Positions 1-5,718 of a DNA stretch of 5,718 nucleotides are shown piece after piece; within the stretch, counting starts at the first letter, position 1, and each line of letters begins with the position of its first letter. The notes beneath the pieces were generated by a model, which had not been told where the DNA came from, ran no database searches, and saw nothing but the letters and a program-made list of their open reading frames with translations. A program made the position numbers and the translations under genes. Source of the DNA: Helicobacter sp. (GTDB taxonomy: Bacteria > Campylobacterota > Campylobacteria > Campylobacterales > Helicobacteraceae); the NCBI GenBank assembly GCA_029257755.1, contig JARIAP010000157.1, positions 1 through 5,718 on the forward strand. The letters run 5' to 3'.

Positions 1-1243
1 TTTCTCCCATACGAGTTCCAATTAATTTTATTGTTGCATCAGAAGCATTTTGAACTTCATCAAATATTACAAATTTATTATGTAGAGTTATTCCTCTTGC
101 ATGTGCAATATCCATAACCTCTATTTGATGTTTTTCTAAAAAATATTGTGTTGTTACCTCTTTATCAAAACCCTTACTTTCACCTTTGTATTCTATTCTT
201 TTTGCTATAGAATGTTCTTTTAAGCTTTCAATTATGAAATTTACGCTACTAAATAATGGATACATAAAGTAATGCAATTTTTGTTCTTCATCTCCCTTTC
301 TAAAACCAAGCTCTGCTTCTTTATCATTTGCTGTTATTGTATTACGCATATATACGATTCCATCAATTATGCCAGATTTTTGTAATGCTATACCAGCTTG
401 TAGTGCTGTGAGTGTTTTTCCGCTACCTGTGCTACCTGTAATTATGCTTAAATAATTTTGAGGATGTAAAAGAATGCTATATGCTAATTTTTGTTCAATA
501 TTTAATGGCAATATATATGGTTTTTGATTTTGTATTATAGAATCTAAATCAAGAATTTCTAATTTATTATCATTTTTGATACCAAAATATTTTCTACCTG
601 TTTCATAAAGCATACTATCTGTATAATCACATTCATCAATTTCAAATATATGCCAATTACTTAATTCTTTAAATTCTTTGCTTTTTTCAAACTCTTCTTT
701 ATTGCTTAAATCTCTTAAAAGATTAATTTTGTTAATGAAATTAATTTCTTTTGGGTTATTAATTTGTGTTCTATTTAAAGAACTAGATTTTATATTATCT
801 GTAATAGATCTAACACGCAATGCAATATCATTAGTTAGTAATAATAGGTTATAATCTTTTGCTATTTCTCTAATTCTTGCATCATTCCATCCATAATCTA
901 TAAATGGAGTTTGATATTTCATACGCGTAATAACAAATATTGGCACACATTCATTATCAATTTTAAATTCAATTTGTGTTATATGATCAGAATCCTTTTG
1001 TTTATCAAATGGCTTAATCATATCTTTTGCAACATTTGATATACATCTAAAAAATTCCCTTGCAAAATAACCGCTTTCACTTTGTTGATCTTTTTTTCTA
1101 TCAAGTTCTTCTAATACAATATCTGTTATATAAATTTGTTTATCTTGTTTATGTAGATAAATAAGATTTTGAGTATTGTCTAATATAATTGAAGTATCTA
1201 ATAAAATTTTTTCCAAACCACTCCCTTTTTTTGATAAAATCAT
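1..1243 (-). CDS. PIN-PhoH family ATPase (PhoH2/YlaK type), C-terminus outside the window
   Basis: This is a fusion of an N-terminal PIN nuclease domain and a C-terminal PhoH ATPase domain. In the PhoH2 family such proteins are described as cytoplasmic RNA helicases with RNase activity. Numbered from the ATG at 1243, the PIN domain covers about residues 12-145. Its likely metal-binding acidic residues are D16 (LLDTS), E46 (VLEELD), D121 (WNDAR) and D139 (LLTND). The PhoH domain starts near residue 245, with Walker A GSTGSGKT at 270-277, the family motif HARGITLHNKF just before Walker B, and Walker B VIFDE at 392-396. The frame is open to the left edge, giving 414 codons; about 50-70 residues, with the usual conserved TGD-type motif, should be missing. 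The usual RPxVPxG stretch after Walker A is replaced by MRNTITANDKEAELG. No small antitoxin-like gene lies upstream; the next gene is divergent. The start is uncertain: the ATG has no Shine-Dalgarno, and a TTG at 1216-1214 is an alternative that keeps the whole PIN domain. Cellular substrate unknown. Confidence 0.9.
   Translation of the reverse strand, partial: MILSKKGSGLEKILLDTSIILDNTQNLIYLHKQDKQIYITDIVLEELDRKKDQQSESGYFAREFFRCISNVAKDMIKPFDKQKDSDHITQIEFKIDNECVPIFVITRMKYQTPFIDYGWNDARIREIAKDYNLLLLTNDIALRVRSITDNIKSSSLNRTQINNPKEINFINKINLLRDLSNKEEFEKSKEFKELSNWHIFEIDECDYTDSMLYETGRKYFGIKNDNKLEILDLDSIIQNQKPYILPLNIEQKLAYSILLHPQNYLSIITGSTGSGKTLTALQAGIALQKSGIIDGIVYMRNTITANDKEAELGFRKGDEEQKLHYFMYPLFSSVNFIIESLKEHSIAKRIEYKGESKGFDKEVTTQYFLEKHQIEVMDIAHARGITLHNKFVIFDEVQNASDATIKLIGTRMGE
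1221..1225 (-). promoter_or_regulatory. Possible ribosome binding site for an alternative TTG start of the PIN-PhoH gene
   Basis: Read on the minus strand, GGGAG lies 4 bases before a TTG at 1216-1214, in frame with the PIN-PhoH protein. Starting there gives MEKILLDTSIILDN, which begins right at the first PIN beta strand, a common position for PIN domains. The spacing is short for a Shine-Dalgarno site. It is still the only purine-rich site near either candidate start, since the ATG at 1243 is preceded by TTACAATAAA. Confidence 0.4.
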
Positions 1244-1246
1244 TTT

Positions 1247-1255
1247 ATTGTAACA
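1247..1255 (-). promoter_or_regulatory. Candidate extended -10 promoter of the PIN-PhoH gene
   Basis: The minus strand reads TGTTACAAT, an extended -10 (TGn followed by TACAAT, one base off TATAAT). Transcription would begin around 1240-1241, inside or just after the ATG at 1243. If this box is the real promoter, that ATG is either leaderless or not transcribed, and the TTG at 1216 becomes the better start. No clear -35 box is visible, which is normal for sigma-70-type promoters in this phylum. Confidence 0.4.
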
Positions 1256-1420
1256 TAAATTACTATAGAATAAGCAAAATATTTATTGCATTTTGTTGTA
1301 TTTTATGAGTAATATTATAACAATAAAATTATGTTAAGATTTTTATGTAATATAATTATTGAATTTATTTTTTTTTATTCTATTATAAGACATATGTTTT
1401 GTGCTATAAGGCTTCAATTA

Positions 1421-1438
1421 AAGTAAATTAATTTGCTT
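1421..1438. repeat. 18-bp near-perfect dyad (possible operator)
   Basis: AAGTAAATTAATTTGCTT is a palindrome centred on TT|AA, with one mismatched pair (T at 1424 against G at 1435), which would be a wobble pair in RNA. Its right end overlaps the second copy of a GCTTCA direct repeat (1411-1416 and 1435-1440). It lies about 100 bases upstream of the chemoreceptor promoter candidates, so it could bind a regulator, but the AT-rich setting makes chance dyads common. Confidence 0.35.
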
Positions 1439-1519
1439 CATATAAAATAGGATTATTATTATTATATTGATAAATATTATTATAAAATTAGTTTTTTTGC
1501 TACTTTTATTATTAGTTTA

Positions 1520-1528
1520 TGTTATAAT
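1520..1528 (+). promoter_or_regulatory. Candidate extended -10 promoter P1 of the chemoreceptor gene
   Basis: TGTTATAAT is a perfect TATAAT hexamer at 1523-1528 with the extended TGn element. The expected transcription start is near 1535, leaving an untranslated leader of about 64 bases. No canonical -35 box is seen; a run of seven T at 1492-1498 sits in the -35 region instead, in line with the T-rich periodic signal reported for Helicobacter and Campylobacter promoters. Confidence 0.6.
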
Positions 1529-1541
1529 CATAATTTGTATT

Positions 1542-1550
1542 TGATATAAT
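1542..1550 (+). promoter_or_regulatory. Candidate extended -10 promoter P2 of the chemoreceptor gene
   Basis: TGATATAAT is a second perfect TATAAT (1545-1550) with the TGn extension. It is exactly 22 bp, about two helical turns, downstream of the P1 hexamer. Transcription would begin near 1557, leaving about 42 bases before the ATG at 1599. P1 and P2 could be tandem promoters, or only one may be active. Confidence 0.5.
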
Positions 1551-1598
1551 CTAATAATATTAAATGTTAAGTTTCTAAGTAATTCAAGGAGTAAATAT

Positions 1599-3665
1599 AT
1601 GAAAATATGGTCTAATTTAAAAATTGGAACAAAAGTCATATTAGCAATTGTTGTTACTATTATTGCATGTATGCTCATATTAATATATGTTGTAAGTAGC
1701 CATTCAGAAAAAGTGTTACTTAATGAATCCAATAAATTATTAACAAATGCGGCTAAACGATCAGCAAATTTAATGCAAGGATATATAAATGAAGTTTATT
1801 CTGTGCTTTTATCAACTCATGCTAATGTAGAAGATTTGTTGCGTAATAAAAAAGAAGATATAGAAGAAAATTTAAAACATTATCTTAGTATAATGATAAA
1901 TAATAATGAATATGGAAAATTTGGTTATATTCATATTATGGATGCTGATTTTCAATCAAAATATAAAATAGATAAAGATGTTGTTTTGTTTGCAATTGAT
2001 TCTAAAAGTGGAATAAACATAATATCCCCATCTAAGGATATAACTTTATTGCAAGGATATCAAGAGGCATTAAGTAAAAACAAACCAGCAATTGGACATC
2101 CAAGACATTTTAATATTGATGGAAAAGATCATTATGTTTTGTCTATAAATATGCCTTTGCATAATTCTAATAATAAAATTATTGGAATTATTGGTGTATT
2201 AATAGATATTGATGATTTATCTAAAGATTTTCGTAGTGATAGGTTATCTGTATTTTCAAATGATTATAGGATAGTATTAAATCAAGATGGAACAGTAATA
2301 ATGCATGCAAATAAATCTTATGAAGGAAAAATTATTACAGAAGTAAATCATTCTGAAACTGCTAAAAATATTACAAATTCCATAAGAAATAAAGATGAAG
2401 GAGTTTCTGAATACATTAACTTGAATAATGATTTAAGTTATGCTGGTATAGCAGTTTTTGATATATGGAAAGATTTAGGAGTTCATTGGGCTATTCTAAT
2501 AGTTGCACCAAAGGAATCTATTTTTGCACCGATAGCTGACTTAAGAAATAGTATGCTTATAGGAGCAAGTATTTTCATATTGCTTGTTTTAATTGTTGTG
2601 TGGTGGGTAATTAAAATTAACATTACTTCAAGAATACACACAATAGAAGTTTTATTAGGTAATTTTTTTAGATATATAAATCATGAGAGTAAAGAAGCAC
2701 CAAAATTAGTTCGTGCTAGAGCCAATGATGAAATAGGGCATATGGCAGAATCAATTAATCAAAATATAGAAAAGACGCAAAAAGCTTTACAACAAGATTC
2801 TATATTAGTTAATGAAGTTGTTGCAATTGTTAATGAAGCAAAAACCGGTCATTTTGGTAAGGTGGTTTCTCAAGTAAGTTTAAACCCACAAATAAATAAA
2901 TTAAAAGATACATTAAATGAAATGTCTAACACCCTTTATAGTCTTATAGGTGATGATTTATCAGATTCTAAGAAGGTATTTGATTCTTTTGAGCAAAATG
3001 ACTTTACACCAAGAGTTGAAAATCCACAAGGATTAGAAAAAATGATTAATGGATTAGGAGATTCTATAGCTAATATGCTTAATGTATCATTTCAATATGC
3101 TAAAGAATTAGAGATTAAATCAAAAGAATTAGAAAATGCAGTTCAGACATTAACTCAAAGTTCAAATACACAAGCAGATTCACTTCAACAAACAGCATCT
3201 TCAGTAGAACAGATAACTTCATCTATGCAAAGTGTAAGTAGTAAAACAGAAGAAGTAATACACCAAAGTGAAGATATTAAAAATGTAATAGAAATAATTA
3301 GAGATATAGCAGATCAAACAAATTTATTAGCACTTAATGCTGCAATAGAAGCAGCAAGGGCAGGGGAACATGGGCGTGGTTTTGCAGTAGTTGCAGATGA
3401 GGTTAGAAAACTAGCAGAGAGAACACAAAAAAGCTTAGGAGAGATTGAATCAAATACAAATCTATTGGTACAGAGTATAAATGATGTTGCAGAATCAATT
3501 AAACAGCAAACAGATGGAATTAGCCAAATAAATGAAACTATATCTAAATTAGATTCTATTACACAACAAAATGCAGAAATCGCCAATCAATCACAAGAAG
3601 TAAGCAATGCAGTAGATTCTATAGCAATTAGAATTTTAGAAGATGTAAATAAAAAGAAATTTTGA
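1599..3665 (+). CDS. Methyl-accepting chemotaxis protein with periplasmic Cache-type sensor (Tlp-like)
   Basis: This inner-membrane chemoreceptor passes a periplasmic ligand signal to the CheW-CheA complex and so to the flagellar motor. At 688 residues it is of usual size for the TlpA/TlpC class. TM1 covers about residues 13-32 and TM2 about 319-338. The region between them (about 34-318) looks like a double Cache sensor: a distal part with [10 protein letters not shown] near 109-117 and [12 protein letters not shown] at 194-205, and a proximal part from [13 protein letters not shown] (224-236). The HAMP domain follows TM2 and has its DEIG motif at 377-380. Two further HAMP-like stretches follow (about 404-451 and 452-498). 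The signalling hairpin is canonical, from [20 protein letters not shown] at 565-584 to [10 protein letters not shown] at 600-609. A methylation-type helix is seen near E537-Q538. The protein ends in KKKF with no NWETF-type CheR/CheB tether. AAGGAG at 1586-1591, 7 bases before the ATG, fixes the start. The ligand cannot be read from the sequence. Confidence 0.95.
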   Translation: MKIWSNLKIGTKVILAIVVTIIACMLILIYVVSSHSEKVLLNESNKLLTNAAKRSANLMQGYINEVYSVLLSTHANVEDLLRNKKEDIEENLKHYLSIMINNNEYGKFGYIHIMDADFQSKYKIDKDVVLFAIDSKSGINIISPSKDITLLQGYQEALSKNKPAIGHPRHFNIDGKDHYVLSINMPLHNSNNKIIGIIGVLIDIDDLSKDFRSDRLSVFSNDYRIVLNQDGTVIMHANKSYEGKIITEVNHSETAKNITNSIRNKDEGVSEYINLNNDLSYAGIAVFDIWKDLGVHWAILIVAPKESIFAPIADLRNSMLIGASIFILLVLIVVWWVIKINITSRIHTIEVLLGNFFRYINHESKEAPKLVRARANDEIGHMAESINQNIEKTQKALQQDSILVNEVVAIVNEAKTGHFGKVVSQVSLNPQINKLKDTLNEMSNTLYSLIGDDLSDSKKVFDSFEQNDFTPRVENPQGLEKMINGLGDSIANMLNVSFQYAKELEIKSKELENAVQTLTQSSNTQADSLQQTASSVEQITSSMQSVSSKTEEVIHQSEDIKNVIEIIRDIADQTNLLALNAAIEAARAGEHGRGFAVVADEVRKLAERTQKSLGEIESNTNLLVQSINDVAESIKQQTDGISQINETISKLDSITQQNAEIANQSQEVSNAVDSIAIRILEDVNKKKF

Positions 3666-3779
3666 TAATAGTATATAAAATTAATTTTTTGTATATTGAA
3701 GAATCTAAATATTTTTAATTAATTATTTAATGTATTAAACATTGTGAAATTAATCTATATAAATACCATAAAACTTATC
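3666..3779. other. Spacer between convergent genes, no clear terminator
   Basis: This 114-base AT-rich gap separates the stop codons of the chemoreceptor and corA. A short palindrome AAAATTAATTTT (3677-3688), flanked by direct repeats GTATAT at 3671-3676 and 3691-3696, is the only structure I see. It contains no G-C pair in the stem and is too weak to call a factor-independent terminator. Termination here may depend on Rho, or on weak AT hairpins. Confidence 0.5.
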
Positions 3780-4751
3780 TTATAGCCACCCCTTTTTCTT
3801 AAATGCTACAAGTGGTAGTATAGTTGATATAATCATTATAAATACTGCTAGTGGATATCCATACTCCCATTTTAATTCTGGCATAATATCAAAGTTCATG
3901 CCATATATTGTTCCAATTAGTGTTGGTGGCATCATTGCTACGGTAGCCACCGTGAAAAGTTTTATTATTTTATTTTGTTCTATATTGATTTGACTTGCAA
4001 GTATAGTTTGTATGTTATCTAGTATGTGTAATTGTGCCACATTAAATTCTACAAGAGAATTTAAATCTTTTAATACAATAGTTAGATTTCTTCTTATATC
4101 ACTATCTATTTTATCGCTTTTTATAAGTGAAGTTATCGCTCTTCGTTTATCAAATAAGGAATCTCTTACACGCATATTTAATTCTTGAAGACTTGATATA
4201 CCCCTTAGCATTTTATCATATGTGTATTCGCTTTTATCTTCTAAAACATTGATTCTAAGTTTTCGTGTTTCTTTATCAATCCATTCTAATATATCTGCAT
4301 CTTTCTCTACTCTTATTTCAAACATTTTGTCAAGCACATCATATCCATCTTCAAAGTTTTTAGGACTTGCTAGAATCCTTGTTTGCATATCTTCAAATAT
4401 TTTAAATTCATTGAACCTGATAGTGAAAAGTCTATTTTGTGTTGTCATAAAAGTAATTGTTTCGTTTATTAGTTTTAGTTCATTACTTTCACCTGTAACA
4501 CGCATTAGAAAATGTGTATTGATTGTTATTGATGTATTATCTTCCCAATATCTTGCACTAAATTCAATCTCTTCTCTTTCTTCTTGAGTAGGAATATCTA
4601 AGCTATATTTTTTGATTATATAATTCATTTCGTGGTTTGTTGGATGGAGTAAATCTATCCATAAAATACTTTCTGGCAATATACTATCTTCTTCGTTAAA
4701 TATTATTTTTTGCACCAAACCACTACTTGTTTTAGTGTAAATATTTATCAT
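3780..4751 (-). CDS. corA: CorA family magnesium/divalent cation channel
   Basis: CorA forms a homopentameric inner-membrane channel that takes up Mg2+, and in this group also Ni2+ or Co2+ to some extent. At 323 residues it has the usual family length (E. coli CorA has 316). A long cytoplasmic alpha/beta and helical domain fills residues 1-260, including the charged helical region that forms the stalk. TM1 is about 263-283 and ends in the diagnostic YGMNF motif (GMN at 284-286). MPEL at 290-293 lies in the periplasmic loop. TM2 is about 298-317, followed by the basic tail KKKGWL. Nothing is missing. The ATG at 4751 is supported by AAGGA at 4758-4762, 6 bases upstream. The gene is convergent with the chemoreceptor and divergent from obg, so it is probably transcribed alone. 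No Mg2+-sensing riboswitch is evident in its short leader. Confidence 0.96.
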   Translation of the reverse strand: MINIYTKTSSGLVQKIIFNEEDSILPESILWIDLLHPTNHEMNYIIKKYSLDIPTQEEREEIEFSARYWEDNTSITINTHFLMRVTGESNELKLINETITFMTTQNRLFTIRFNEFKIFEDMQTRILASPKNFEDGYDVLDKMFEIRVEKDADILEWIDKETRKLRINVLEDKSEYTYDKMLRGISSLQELNMRVRDSLFDKRRAITSLIKSDKIDSDIRRNLTIVLKDLNSLVEFNVAQLHILDNIQTILASQINIEQNKIIKLFTVATVAMMPPTLIGTIYGMNFDIMPELKWEYGYPLAVFIMIISTILPLVAFKKKGWL

Positions 4752-4791
4752 ATTTTTTCCTTAATTTATTAAAAAACTATTGTATCTTTTA

Positions 4792-4800
4792 ATTATAACA
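4792..4800 (-). promoter_or_regulatory. Candidate extended -10 promoter of corA
   Basis: On the minus strand this reads TGTTATAAT, identical to the P1 box of the chemoreceptor gene. Transcription would begin near 4785, giving a leader of about 33 bases that includes the AAGGA Shine-Dalgarno. That is too short for a Mg2+ riboswitch. No -35 hexamer is visible. Confidence 0.6.
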
Positions 4801-4855
4801 TATAAAAAATACAACTTAAACTTTAATACCTATAAATATTTATCCAAATTAGCTT

Positions 4856-4888
4856 TATTGAATATTTATTATAGTTTTTAATTCAATA
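4856..4888. repeat. Inverted repeat with 8-bp arms
   Basis: TATTGAAT at 4856-4863 is the exact reverse complement of ATTCAATA at 4881-4888, separated by 17 bases. It lies upstream of the corA promoter candidate. Each arm has a single G or C, so thermodynamic stability as RNA would be low; it may be chance. Confidence 0.3.
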
Positions 4889-4939
4889 TAAGTTATTATT
4901 AATAAATATTTCTAAATAAGCTATACAATAAAATATTTT

Positions 4940-4948
4940 TGATAGAAT
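4940..4948 (+). promoter_or_regulatory. Weak candidate promoter for obg
   Basis: TGATAGAAT has the TGn extension and a hexamer (TAGAAT) one base off TATAAT. It is the closest match on the plus strand upstream of obg to the extended -10 boxes seen at the other genes. A start near 4955 would give a leader of about 165 bases containing most of the 4950-4998 inverted repeat and the hairpin at 5072-5097. Competing hexamers closer to the gene cannot be excluded. Confidence 0.3.
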
Positions 4949-4949
4949 A

Positions 4950-4998
4950 GCTATAAAATTTTAATTATATTATTTTTTTATTATTAATATTTTATAGC
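4950..4998. repeat. 49-bp imperfect inverted repeat
   Basis: GCTATAAAAT at 4950-4959 is the exact reverse complement of ATTTTATAGC at 4989-4998. After one T-T mismatch the arms continue with TTAAT (4961-4965) pairing to ATTAA (4983-4987), for 15 pairs in total with a central loop of 17 bases. The GCTATA end of the left arm also occurs at 4920-4925, exactly 30 bases upstream. It could be a leader stem, a protein-binding dyad or a transcript-end structure. The arms are almost pure A-T, so some of this is expected by chance. Confidence 0.45.
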
Positions 4999-5071
4999 AA
5001 AATATTTAATAACTTCTAATAATATAGATTATTTACTACTATTATTATTTTAGATTTATTTTATATTTTTA

Positions 5072-5097
5072 AATTATGCAAATTAAATTGCATGATT
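5072..5097 (+). promoter_or_regulatory. Leader hairpin just upstream of the obg ribosome binding site
   Basis: AATTATGCAA (5072-5081) pairs with TTGCATGATT (5088-5097) to give a 10-bp stem with one G-U pair and a 6-base loop ATTAAA. Its core, ATGCAA/TTGCAT, is perfect. The stem ends 13 bases before the AAGGG Shine-Dalgarno at 5111-5115. It holds an ATG at 5076 that is in frame with obg and has no stop before 5121. It may affect translation initiation; the stability is modest. Confidence 0.4.
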
Positions 5098-5120
5098 ATT
5101 TAAATAACATAAGGGTTTGT

Positions 5121-5718
5121 ATGTTTATAGATAGTGTATCAATTTTTATTGCTTCTGGGCATGGTGGTGCTGGAGCTGTTAGTTTTAGAAGAGAAAAGTT
5201 TATAATACAAGGTGGTCCTGATGGTGGTGATGGTGGTCGTGGTGGTGATGTGTATTTTTTAGTAGATAAGAATACCTCTACATTAGCAAACTTTCGCGGA
5301 CATAAGAAATATATAGCTGGTAATGGAGCACCAGGTGAGGGTAAAAATCGTAATGGTAAGAAAGGTAAAGATATTATAATAAAAGTTCCACCCGGAACTC
5401 AAATTATCAATAAAGATAACAATGAGATATTGTTTGATTTAATAGATGATGGATTTAAGGTAAAGATTCTATCTGGTGGTAAAGGTGGGCTTGGTAATTC
5501 GCATTTTAAAAATTCTACAAATCAAACCCCAACTTATGCGCAAAAAGGATTAGCAGGTAAAGAATTGCATATAAATTTAGAATTGAAACTTATTGCAGAT
5601 GTAGCTCTTGTTGGTTTTCCTAATGTCGGTAAATCAAGTTTAATTTCAACTATTACAAACTCTTGCCCAAAAATAGCAAATTATGAATTTACAACACTTA
5701 TACCAAATCTTGGTGTAG
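5121..5718 (+). CDS. obgE: Obg family GTPase (ObgE/CgtA), C-terminus outside the window
   Basis: Obg is an essential cytoplasmic GTPase that binds the 50S subunit during ribosome assembly and links it to stress and growth signals. The window holds 199 codons of a protein usually about 340-390 residues long. Residues 1 to about 158 form the glycine-rich Obg fold: start [13 protein letters not shown], the RREKF element, repeated GGDGG-type turns, VPPGTQ, and [13 protein letters not shown]. The GTPase domain begins near 160, with the G1 P-loop GFPNVGKSS at 165-173 and switch I/G2 [11 protein letters not shown] at 188-198. G3 to G5 and any C-terminal tail are beyond the edge. The start at 5121 is supported by AAGGG at 5111-5115 with 5 bases of spacing, and by agreement with the Obg N-terminus. 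An in-frame ATG at 5076 would add 15 residues but has no Shine-Dalgarno. In many bacteria obg follows rplU-rpmA; here corA lies upstream in the opposite direction. Confidence 0.97.
   Translation, partial: MFIDSVSIFIASGHGGAGAVSFRREKFIIQGGPDGGDGGRGGDVYFLVDKNTSTLANFRGHKKYIAGNGAPGEGKNRNGKKGKDIIIKVPPGTQIINKDNNEILFDLIDDGFKVKILSGGKGGLGNSHFKNSTNQTPTYAQKGLAGKELHINLELKLIADVALVGFPNVGKSSLISTITNSCPKIANYEFTTLIPNLGV

Larger units (their letters stand above)
1244..1598. other. AT-rich divergent spacer between the PIN-PhoH gene and the chemoreceptor gene
   Basis: These 355 bases contain no supportable gene on either strand. They hold a candidate promoter for the minus-strand gene at the left edge and two candidate extended -10 boxes for the chemoreceptor at the right end. 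They also hold an 18-base dyad at 1421-1438 and two T tracts (nine T at 1368-1376, seven T at 1492-1498). Base composition is too skewed to assign a regulator by eye. The long upstream stretch leaves ample room for control of the chemoreceptor gene. Confidence 0.7.
4752..5120. other. Long AT-rich divergent spacer between corA and obg
   Basis: These 369 bases have no supportable gene with a ribosome binding site on either strand. They hold the corA promoter candidate, a 12-base palindrome ATAAATATTTAT at 4832-4843, inverted repeats at 4856-4888 and 4950-4998, a weak obg promoter candidate at 4940-4948, and a hairpin next to the obg start. Other -10-like hexamers such as TATAGA at 5023-5028 and TATATT at 5062-5067 cannot be ranked by eye in such AT-rich sequence. 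Confidence 0.65.

Noticed and set aside
1451..1485. ATTATTATT-type runs resembling iron-regulator (Fur) boxes, also seen at 4893-4906 and 5038-5050
   Set aside because: Such TTA repeats are expected by chance in these AT-rich spacers, and no full symmetric box TAATAATnATTATTA is present.
1517..1732. 71-codon open frame on the minus strand over the chemoreceptor start
   Set aside because: It covers the chemoreceptor promoter, ribosome binding site and TM1 codons. Its hydrophobic look is the reverse reading of the TM1-coding and AT-rich sequence.
3314..3586. 90-codon open frame on the minus strand inside the chemoreceptor
   Set aside because: It lies opposite the most conserved part of the signalling hairpin, whose codon pattern leaves the reverse frame open. 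It has no Shine-Dalgarno and no recognisable protein.
3671..3696. AT hairpin as a bidirectional terminator between the chemoreceptor and corA
   Set aside because: The stem has only A-T pairs over 12 bases and no GC-rich core, so a factor-independent terminator cannot be supported.
4222..4587. 121-codon open frame on the plus strand inside corA
   Set aside because: It is antisense to a well-supported corA gene; its serine- and leucine-rich translation is typical of a shadow frame.
4752..4785. Mg2+ riboswitch in the corA leader
   Set aside because: The predicted leader is only about 33 bases long and shows no stem structure, too short for known Mg2+ riboswitches.
5211..5252. GGT-rich near-repeat resembling a microsatellite
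   Set aside because: It encodes the conserved glycine-rich turns of the Obg fold, which explains the repeat.

Overview
The window comes from a very AT-rich bacterial chromosome, most likely a member of the Campylobacterota and probably a Helicobacter or close relative. The evidence is the wording of three proteins. The chemoreceptor ends in the lysine-rich KKKF tail seen in this phylum. The Obg start (MFIDSV, then a glycine-rich block) and its switch I region ([13 protein letters not shown]) resemble Helicobacter Obg. The PIN-PhoH protein has a Walker A region of the kind I associate with this phylum. No species can be named from the sequence alone.

Layout from left to right: (1) positions 1-1243, minus strand, the first 414 codons of a PIN-PhoH ATPase whose C-terminus lies beyond the left edge; (2) 1244-1598, an AT-rich divergent spacer with promoter-like boxes for both neighbours; (3) 1599-3665, plus strand, a complete methyl-accepting chemotaxis protein with a periplasmic Cache-type sensor; (4) 3666-3779, a short spacer between convergent genes; (5) 3780-4751, minus strand, a complete CorA magnesium/divalent cation channel; (6) 4752-5120, a long AT-rich divergent spacer with several inverted repeats; (7) 5121-5718, plus strand, the first 199 codons of the GTPase Obg, cut by the right edge.

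The four genes do not form an operon. Neighbours alternate in orientation (minus, plus, minus, plus), so each is probably transcribed from its own promoter. Extended -10 boxes of the form TGnTAnAAT lie upstream of three genes, and a weaker version (TGATAGAAT) lies upstream of obg. Functions are mostly housekeeping: RNA metabolism, chemotaxis, ion uptake and ribosome maturation.

I see no mobile element, CRISPR array, tRNA, rRNA or defence locus. The points most worth a second look are in regulation: the structured obg leader with an in-frame upstream ATG, the inverted repeat at 4950-4998, the conflict between promoter and start codon at the PIN-PhoH gene, and the extra HAMP-like modules in the chemoreceptor. 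I found no convincing new system here.
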